Source: Erysipelotrichia bacterium
Lineage (GTDB): Bacteria; Bacillota_I; Bacilli_A; Erysipelotrichales; Erysipelotrichaceae
Direction of reading: 5' to 3'
Length of the DNA: 8,892 nt
Assembly (NCBI GenBank): GCA_009916335.1
Contig: SAAR01000138.1
Coordinates: forward strand, 1 to 8,892
A model generated the notes under the pieces. It saw only the letters and a list, made by a program, of their open reading frames with translations. It did not search any database and was not told the DNA's origin. The stretch's first letter is position 1, and each line of letters starts with the position of its first letter. Below, one piece after another: positions 4,355 through 8,892 of the stretch. Both the position numbers and the translations under genes were made by a program.

Positions 4355-7286
4355 TATCGGCTGGGGGTTGATTGAAAATGACCCCGAAGATGATTCTAAT
4401 AACAAAATTATTGATTGTGGTATTTTTCAATTTAAAGCTGGTGAGATTGCAAAAACTGGTGAATCGCCAAATACCCCAAGAGCCAACGCTAGAACAGCTC
4501 GTAATACGCTTAAAAAGGCAAAGAAACGTAAACGTGTTGTGTTTAACCTTTTTGTTGAACATGGTTTGTTTCCGAAAGTCAAAATAGAGCAAATTTTCAA
4601 TACAAACAAACTTTCAAACGCATGGGAACTTCGCTCCAAAGCTCTTTATGAAAAGTTAGAGCCTATTGATTTTGGAAAAACACTTTATCATATCGTTAAA
4701 CGAAGAGGTTATCAGTTCAGCCGTGCGGAAGAGCTTGATGCTAAAGACGGGGAGAGTGGCAAACTTAAAGAGGGTGGGCGTGCTTTAATGCTTGCGCTTG
4801 AAGAATCACCTTATCTGACGATTGGTGAATACTTATATCATCAAGAAAGAAAAACCAACCATCCGCAACCTAATAAAAAAAATGAGCTTGAAAGTGTGTA
4901 TGACAGAACGCCTCACCGTTCTCTCTTAAAAAAAGAAATAGAGATTATCTTTGGCAAACAACGCCATTTTGGAAATTCATTTGCAACGCAAGAACTTCAA
5001 GATAAATTCATGGCAATATTTTCATTCGTGCCAGAACCGCAAAGCACGGAAAGACTTATTGGTACGTGTACGTTAATTCCAAACGAAAAAAGAGCCGTTA
5101 GAGCTTCATATAGTGCTGATTTACATGTAGTATTGACACGCTTCATTAATTGCGTGATTGTTAATAGTGTTACAAATTCAGAAACAAAACTTACAGAATT
5201 TATCGATCTTGATAAATTGCTTGACTTGGCACATACTCAAGAAGAAATTACGCACACTTATATGCGTAAGCTTTTAGGATTAAGTGATACACAGCTTTTT
5301 AAAGGGTTGAAATACGATACAAAAGTCAAAAAAGCCTCTAAAGCCAAAAGCAACAAGGACTTATTTGATGAAGCCAAAGAAGAAGAGGTTATTGACTTCT
5401 CAAAATCCGAGAAAAAAATCTTGGTTGAGATGAAAGCTTACCATGAGATGAAAAAAGCTTTTGGAGTTGATTTTACTCTAGTACGTGATAATATAGACGT
5501 TTTAAATTCAATCGCACACATTCTCACAGTTGAAAGGGGTGATAATGCACGAAAAGAGCGTCTAAGTGTTGTTTTGAAGCCATTATGTGAGGCTAAAATG
5601 GATACAATTATTGAAGCTCTACTTAATACAACACCCAAAGTATTTAAAGACACACATAATCTATCCATTAAAGCATTAGACGTTATTATTCCTCAAATGA
5701 AAAAAGGGTTACGCTATGACCAAGCAATAGAAATTTTTGGACAAAAATCTCAAATTCGTTCAGAGTTTTTACCCGTGCTTGATAAAACAGAAATCTATGT
5801 TAATAACCCCCTGGTAAAACGTACTGTTTCAAAACTCACTACACTGGTAAACGAGATTATACGCTATCATGGTCCATTTCATAAAGTCCACATTGAAACA
5901 GGCAAAGAGCTTCTTACAAAAGCTGAAAAAGAGGCTATTTTTTACGGCAACAAAGAAAAAGAGCAAGCTAAAAAATCAGCAGAGAAAAAGATTGTTGAAT
6001 TTTTTGGTGAGAATGTTAAATTGTCTCGTAAAAATATTGATAAATTTAGACTATGGGAATCTCAAAATGAGCATTGTCTCTATACAGGTGAACGCATACC
6101 TTTAGAGCGATTATTTGAAGATGGTTATGCAGATGTGGATTACATCTTGCCTCGAAGCAGAAGCTTTGATGATACGTTTGGCAATATGGTCGTATGTCAC
6201 AAGCAAGCTAAAATTCTAAAAGCCGATAAAACTCCATTTGAGTGGCTTGGTAATAATGAAGAAAAATGGGAAGCATTTAAAGCTCGTGTTGCAATACCAT
6301 CTCTTTATGGAAAAATGGGTAAAGGTAAAATCAATCGCCTACTCAAAGAGAATTTTAATGAGCAAAGTGCATCAGAATACGCATCAAGACGCTTAGAAAA
6401 CTCACGAAGCTATGCGTGTAAAGTTATTCAAGAGTTATTCCGTGATTATCTCATTATGCCAAAATCACCTAATGGTGGCAAGATTCAAGTGCAAACACGC
6501 AATGCGTGGCTTACAGCAGAGCTTAGACGACAATGGACGGGCTATCAATCACTCGATTTATACCAAGATAGAATGACTGCTATCAATGCAATCGTTGTGG
6601 CTTTTTCTACTCAAAAAATGGTGCAAAAGCTATCTCAACACTTCAAATGGAAAGAATCACCATTTGAGAAAGAAAAGCCTGAATTTGAGATGCCGTATAA
6701 AGCTTTTTATACAGATATGCACTCAATGGTACAGCATGACCGTTCTCACAAAGACAAAAATGGAATAATGCGAAACAGATTGCTTATTGCACGCTCACCG
6801 ATTAAAAACGTAACAGGTCAAGCACATGAAGTTGGATTGACACCAATTCATAAAGCGAAAGATATGCTGGGTGTTGTGGTAAGAGATGGCCAAGCTCTTG
6901 CACCACATAAAACAATCGCAAGAGTTGATATTTTTGAAAAAGATGATAAAACGTTAATGTTACCTTTATATGTTGCGGACATGAAAAAGCCATTACCTTA
7001 TAAGGCGTATAAAAAAGGCGTGCCATCTGATTTAGTTCATGCGGATGATTTTAAATTTTCGTTATGTAGTTCTGATCTGGTATCAATTTTTGATGATGAT
7101 AAAATAATGCTTGGGTATTGCAAAACATTTTGCAAATTTAACATCGCTATTCTTTTAGATAACTTTTCTGGAAAAACACCTAATATAGGTATTACAAACA
7201 GGAAAATTATCAAATATCAAGTCACTCCACTAGGGTATTATTATCCTGTTAAATCCGAAAAAAGACTGCCAACTTTGGCAAAATAA
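4314..7286 (+). CDS. cas9: Type II-C-like Cas9, apparently nuclease-dead
   Basis: This uninterrupted 990-residue protein has the order of compact type II-C Cas9s (about 980-1080 aa). It contains RuvC-I (ILGLDITKNSIGW, Asp9), an Arg/Lys-rich bridge helix (about 55-85), a helical REC lobe (about 90-510), RuvC-II (HIETGKE, Glu528), HNH (about 580-660), RuvC-III (about 745-785) and a C-terminal PAM-interacting region with FKFSL, LGY and YQV segments. Both active sites are altered. HNH reads DVDYILP, so the catalytic His is Tyr610, and by register with NmeCas9 the Asn611 equivalent is Lys633. RuvC-III reads DRMTAINAIVVA where homologs read DRHHAxDAxVVA, replacing HH..D with MT..N (754-758). The RuvC-I Gly after Asp-Ile is Thr11. 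It should bind crRNA and DNA but not cut. The start is set by AAGGA (4303-4307). The family call is firm; loss of activity is inferred. Confidence 0.95.
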   Translation: MKERILGLDITKNSIGWGLIENDPEDDSNNKIIDCGIFQFKAGEIAKTGESPNTPRANARTARNTLKKAKKRKRVVFNLFVEHGLFPKVKIEQIFNTNKLSNAWELRSKALYEKLEPIDFGKTLYHIVKRRGYQFSRAEELDAKDGESGKLKEGGRALMLALEESPYLTIGEYLYHQERKTNHPQPNKKNELESVYDRTPHRSLLKKEIEIIFGKQRHFGNSFATQELQDKFMAIFSFVPEPQSTERLIGTCTLIPNEKRAVRASYSADLHVVLTRFINCVIVNSVTNSETKLTEFIDLDKLLDLAHTQEEITHTYMRKLLGLSDTQLFKGLKYDTKVKKASKAKSNKDLFDEAKEEEVIDFSKSEKKILVEMKAYHEMKKAFGVDFTLVRDNIDVLNSIAHILTVERGDNARKERLSVVLKPLCEAKMDTIIEALLNTTPKVFKDTHNLSIKALDVIIPQMKKGLRYDQAIEIFGQKSQIRSEFLPVLDKTEIYVNNPLVKRTVSKLTTLVNEIIRYHGPFHKVHIETGKELLTKAEKEAIFYGNKEKEQAKKSAEKKIVEFFGENVKLSRKNIDKFRLWESQNEHCLYTGERIPLERLFEDGYADVDYILPRSRSFDDTFGNMVVCHKQAKILKADKTPFEWLGNNEEKWEAFKARVAIPSLYGKMGKGKINRLLKENFNEQSASEYASRRLENSRSYACKVIQELFRDYLIMPKSPNGGKIQVQTRNAWLTAELRRQWTGYQSLDLYQDRMTAINAIVVAFSTQKMVQKLSQHFKWKESPFEKEKPEFEMPYKAFYTDMHSMVQHDRSHKDKNGIMRNRLLIARSPIKNVTGQAHEVGLTPIHKAKDMLGVVVRDGQALAPHKTIARVDIFEKDDKTLMLPLYVADMKKPLPYKAYKKGVPSDLVHADDFKFSLCSSDLVSIFDDDKIMLGYCKTFCKFNIAILLDNFSGKTPNIGITNRKIIKYQVTPLGYYYPVKSEKRLPTLAK

Positions 7287-8188
7287 TGGGATGGAGAACG
7301 CTATTTATCAGCGAGCCTTGCAAGCTAAAGCTCGCTGATAATAACCTCATATTAACACAACAAAAAGACAATGTACCAATTTCGATTCCGCTCTCAGATA
7401 TAGACACTATCGTGCTGGAAAGTTTGCAATCCAGTATCACATCACTACTACTTTCCAAAATAGTAGAATATAAAATTGCTTTCGTGATTTGTGGCAATAA
7501 CTTCACGCCCAATGGAATTTTGTACCACATGGGAGCACATTGTCGAAATACAAAAGTAGCAAAAGCCCAAGTCTTGATGAGCCAAGAACAAAAAGATTTG
7601 CTTTGGCAACAAATTTTGAGACAAAAAATCATCAATCAAGCAAATACTATTAAGGCAAAAATTCACGATCAAAAAGCATACCTCAAATTAATGGAATATG
7701 CAGACAATGTTTCGCCTGGAGACAAAGAATTTGTCGAAGGATATGCAGCAGCTTTCTATTTTTCAAAACTCTTTCCTCAATTAAGAAGGCGAAGAGAAAA
7801 TCTTATAGATATTCGAGATTCAGCACTTAACTATGGATATGCAATCTTGAGAAGTTGTATAAGTCGCTCATTAACAGTAACAGGCCTTTTGCCAATGTTT
7901 GGTATTAAACACGATAACGAACTCAATGCATTCAATCTTACAGACGACATGATTGAGCCTTTTCGTTCGTTGGTAGATTGTGTTGTATATGATTTGTTTG
8001 ATGGCGTTGAAGATTTTGGAGATTTTTTGCAAAAAGAACATAAAGTAGCGTTACTGAGTATTTTGAGCCAAAAATGCTCAATAGAAAATCAAAACAAAAG
8101 TGTTTCCATGGCAATAGAAACAATGTGCGAATCTCTCAAAAAAGCTGCTTTAACGGGCAAAAACGAAATAATATTGCCAAAAATATAA
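7286..8188 (+). CDS. cas1: Cas1 integrase, type II family
   Basis: This 300-residue protein matches type II Cas1, starting with the family signature MGWRTLFISEPCKL. Cas1 normally joins Cas2 to insert new spacers at the leader end of the array. The three metal-binding residues are present: Glu151 (VEGYAAAFYF), His209 (GIKHDNELNAFNL) and Glu224 (IEPFRSLVD). Nothing suggests inactivation, in contrast to the adjacent Cas9. ATG 7286 overlaps the cas9 stop by one base (TAATG), with no separate ribosome binding site, so it depends on translational coupling. No cas2 follows: the array begins 11 nt after the stop codon. A perfect 12-bp inverted repeat lies within codons 7-19. Cas2 may be elsewhere or absent. 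Confidence 0.95.
   Translation: MGWRTLFISEPCKLKLADNNLILTQQKDNVPISIPLSDIDTIVLESLQSSITSLLLSKIVEYKIAFVICGNNFTPNGILYHMGAHCRNTKVAKAQVLMSQEQKDLLWQQILRQKIINQANTIKAKIHDQKAYLKLMEYADNVSPGDKEFVEGYAAAFYFSKLFPQLRRRRENLIDIRDSALNYGYAILRSCISRSLTVTGLLPMFGIKHDNELNAFNLTDDMIEPFRSLVDCVVYDLFDGVEDFGDFLQKEHKVALLSILSQKCSIENQNKSVSMAIETMCESLKKAALTGKNEIILPKI
7305..7341 (+). repeat. Strong hairpin inside the 5' end of cas1
   Basis: TTATCAGCGAGC (7305-7316) and GCTCGCTGATAA (7330-7341) form a perfect 12-bp inverted repeat around a 13-nt loop that itself contains the palindrome CTTGCAAG. It begins 19 nt after the cas1 start codon and encodes conserved cas1 residues. No T run follows, so it is not a standard terminator. 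It could limit translation or stability of the cas9-cas1 transcript. Confidence 0.6.
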
Positions 8189-8199
8189 GAATAGGGTCT

Positions 8200-8892
8200 A
8201 CCGTACTTGCCAGTTAAACAAGGATACGGTATAATAATTTACCTGAAGATATAGCAGTCAATCCTACCGTACTTGCCAGTTAAACAAGGATACGGTATAA
8301 TATTAATTCAAAATTTTCTATCACGCCACGTACCGTACTTGCCAGTTAAACAAGGATACGGTATAATGTTGTGCCATTATAAGTTGTACCAACTGTAACC
8401 GTACTTGCCAGTTAAACAAGGATACGGTATAATAAGTGTACTTTAATATACAAAAGTATATAAACCGTACTTGCCAGTTAAACAAGGATACGGTATAATA
8501 TACAAAAACAAGCTGAGAGTGGCCGCTTTACCGTACTTGCCAGTTAAACAAGGATACGGTATAATTTCCTGATGGTGTTTCATCGTCAAAAGATTACCGT
8601 ACTTGCCAGTTAAACAAGGATACGGTATAATCTTTCGTTAATACCCTAACATATCCCAACAACCGTACTTGCCAGTTAAACAAGGATACGGTATAATAGG
8701 GGTCGCGTGAGACCAGTAAACTTCGTTACCGTACTTGCCAGTTAAACAAGGATACGGTATAATAAGAGTATTTAAACCTCGAAGAGAGTTGTCACCGTAC
8801 TTGCCAGTTAAACAAGGATACGGTATAATCTTCAAGTTCTTTCAATGCATTTGAGATAGACCGTACTTGCCAGTTAAACAAGGATACGGTAT
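8200..8892 (+). CRISPR. CRISPR array, 36-bp repeats and 30-bp spacers, runs off the window
   Basis: Ten complete repeats and the first 33 bases of an eleventh recur at an exact 66-bp period (repeat starts 8200, 8266, 8332, 8398, 8464, 8530, 8596, 8662, 8728, 8794, 8860). All copies are identical, beginning ACCGTACTTGCCAG and ending GGATACGGTATAAT. The ten complete spacers are each 30 bp and all different (8236-8265, 8302-8331 and so on to 8830-8859). Each repeat ends in TATAAT with TTGCCA 17 bp upstream, so transcription should start inside each following spacer in the plus direction, as in Neisseria type II-C arrays. Repeat positions 1-10 pair with 20-31 except for a 2-base bulge. Only 11 bp separate cas1 from the first repeat, so any leader is at the unseen end or within cas1. 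The far end is not visible. Confidence 0.99.
8207..8235 (+). promoter_or_regulatory. Promoter embedded in the CRISPR repeat (first copy)
   Basis: TTGCCA (8207-8212; five of six matches to TTGACA) and TATAAT (8230-8235; perfect) are separated by exactly 17 bp. The element recurs in each complete repeat. Transcription would begin about 7 nt into the spacer, giving guides of roughly 23-24 nt followed by the repeat without 5' processing. Confidence 0.75.

Noticed and set aside
4335..4639. Minus-strand frames opposite the start of cas9
   Set aside because: They are shadows of a region that is clearly coding on the plus strand (RuvC-I and bridge helix).
6141..6587. Sequencing error as the cause of the Cas9 catalytic changes
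   Set aside because: Four or more catalytic positions in two separate motifs are changed, several needing multiple base differences, with no frameshift and conserved flanks. Resequencing would still be a cheap check.
7249..7672. Minus-strand frames opposite cas1
   Set aside because: They are antisense to well-conserved Cas1 sequence, with no independent start signals.
8189..8199. Leader sequence between cas1 and the array
   Set aside because: Only 11 bp are present, too short for a usual leader; any leader must be at the unseen end or inside cas1.
8638..8835. A minus-strand open frame of 65 codons across the array
   Set aside because: Its translation is a repeated peptide (IIPYPCLTGKYG) generated by the CRISPR repeats; the 66-bp period simply keeps the frame open.

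Overview
The window looks like chromosomal DNA of a Campylobacterota (Epsilonproteobacteria) bacterium, possibly Sulfurospirillum-like, carrying an integrated mobile element. The clues are the low GC content, extended -10 promoters embedded in A/T tracts, a very short stand-alone NrdD-type glycyl-radical protein, an HU gene, and a type II-C-like Cas9/Cas1 pair. The assignment is inference from sequence style, since no searches were run.

Layout. 1-520: the 3' end of an unrecognised gene, then a 57-residue NrdD-like protein followed by a clear intrinsic terminator. 524-966 (minus strand): a 50-residue exported protein gene and an HU gene, tightly coupled. 1030-1983 (minus): a tyrosine recombinase with all six catalytic residues, probably the integrase of the element. 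1984-2245: an A/T-rich divergent promoter region with a near-consensus integrase promoter, repeated operator-like half-sites and a rightward extended -10 promoter. 2246-8188 (plus): nine genes that overlap or nearly touch, so probably one operon. They are a small ribbon-helix-helix-like protein, a 41-residue membrane protein, an unrecognised 276-residue protein, a possible 24-residue peptide, a 54-residue membrane protein, an 88-residue unknown, a membrane-anchored c-type cytochrome, cas9 and cas1. 8200-8892: a CRISPR array with 36-bp repeats and 30-bp spacers that runs off the end of the window.

The central observation is that this Cas9 (990 aa, uninterrupted) appears to be naturally nuclease-dead. 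In the HNH domain the catalytic His is Tyr610 and the metal-binding Asn is Lys633. In RuvC-III the conserved HHxxD is MTxxN (residues 754-758). The sequence around each substitution is well conserved, and RuvC-I Asp9 and RuvC-II Glu528 remain. Cas1 keeps its E/H/E metal triad, but there is no cas2 in the window. Every CRISPR repeat carries TTGCCA-17 bp-TATAAT, a near-perfect sigma70 promoter that would start transcription inside each following spacer in the guide-then-repeat orientation of type II crRNAs.

Working model (inference): a mobile element carries an RNA-guided DNA-binding Cas9 that binds without cutting, with a self-transcribed array. It would act as a programmable repressor or blocker of competing elements or host genes, and is co-expressed with membrane/redox proteins of unknown role. 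No tracrRNA anti-repeat was recognised; it may lie beyond the window, or the strongly self-complementary repeat may reduce the need for one.
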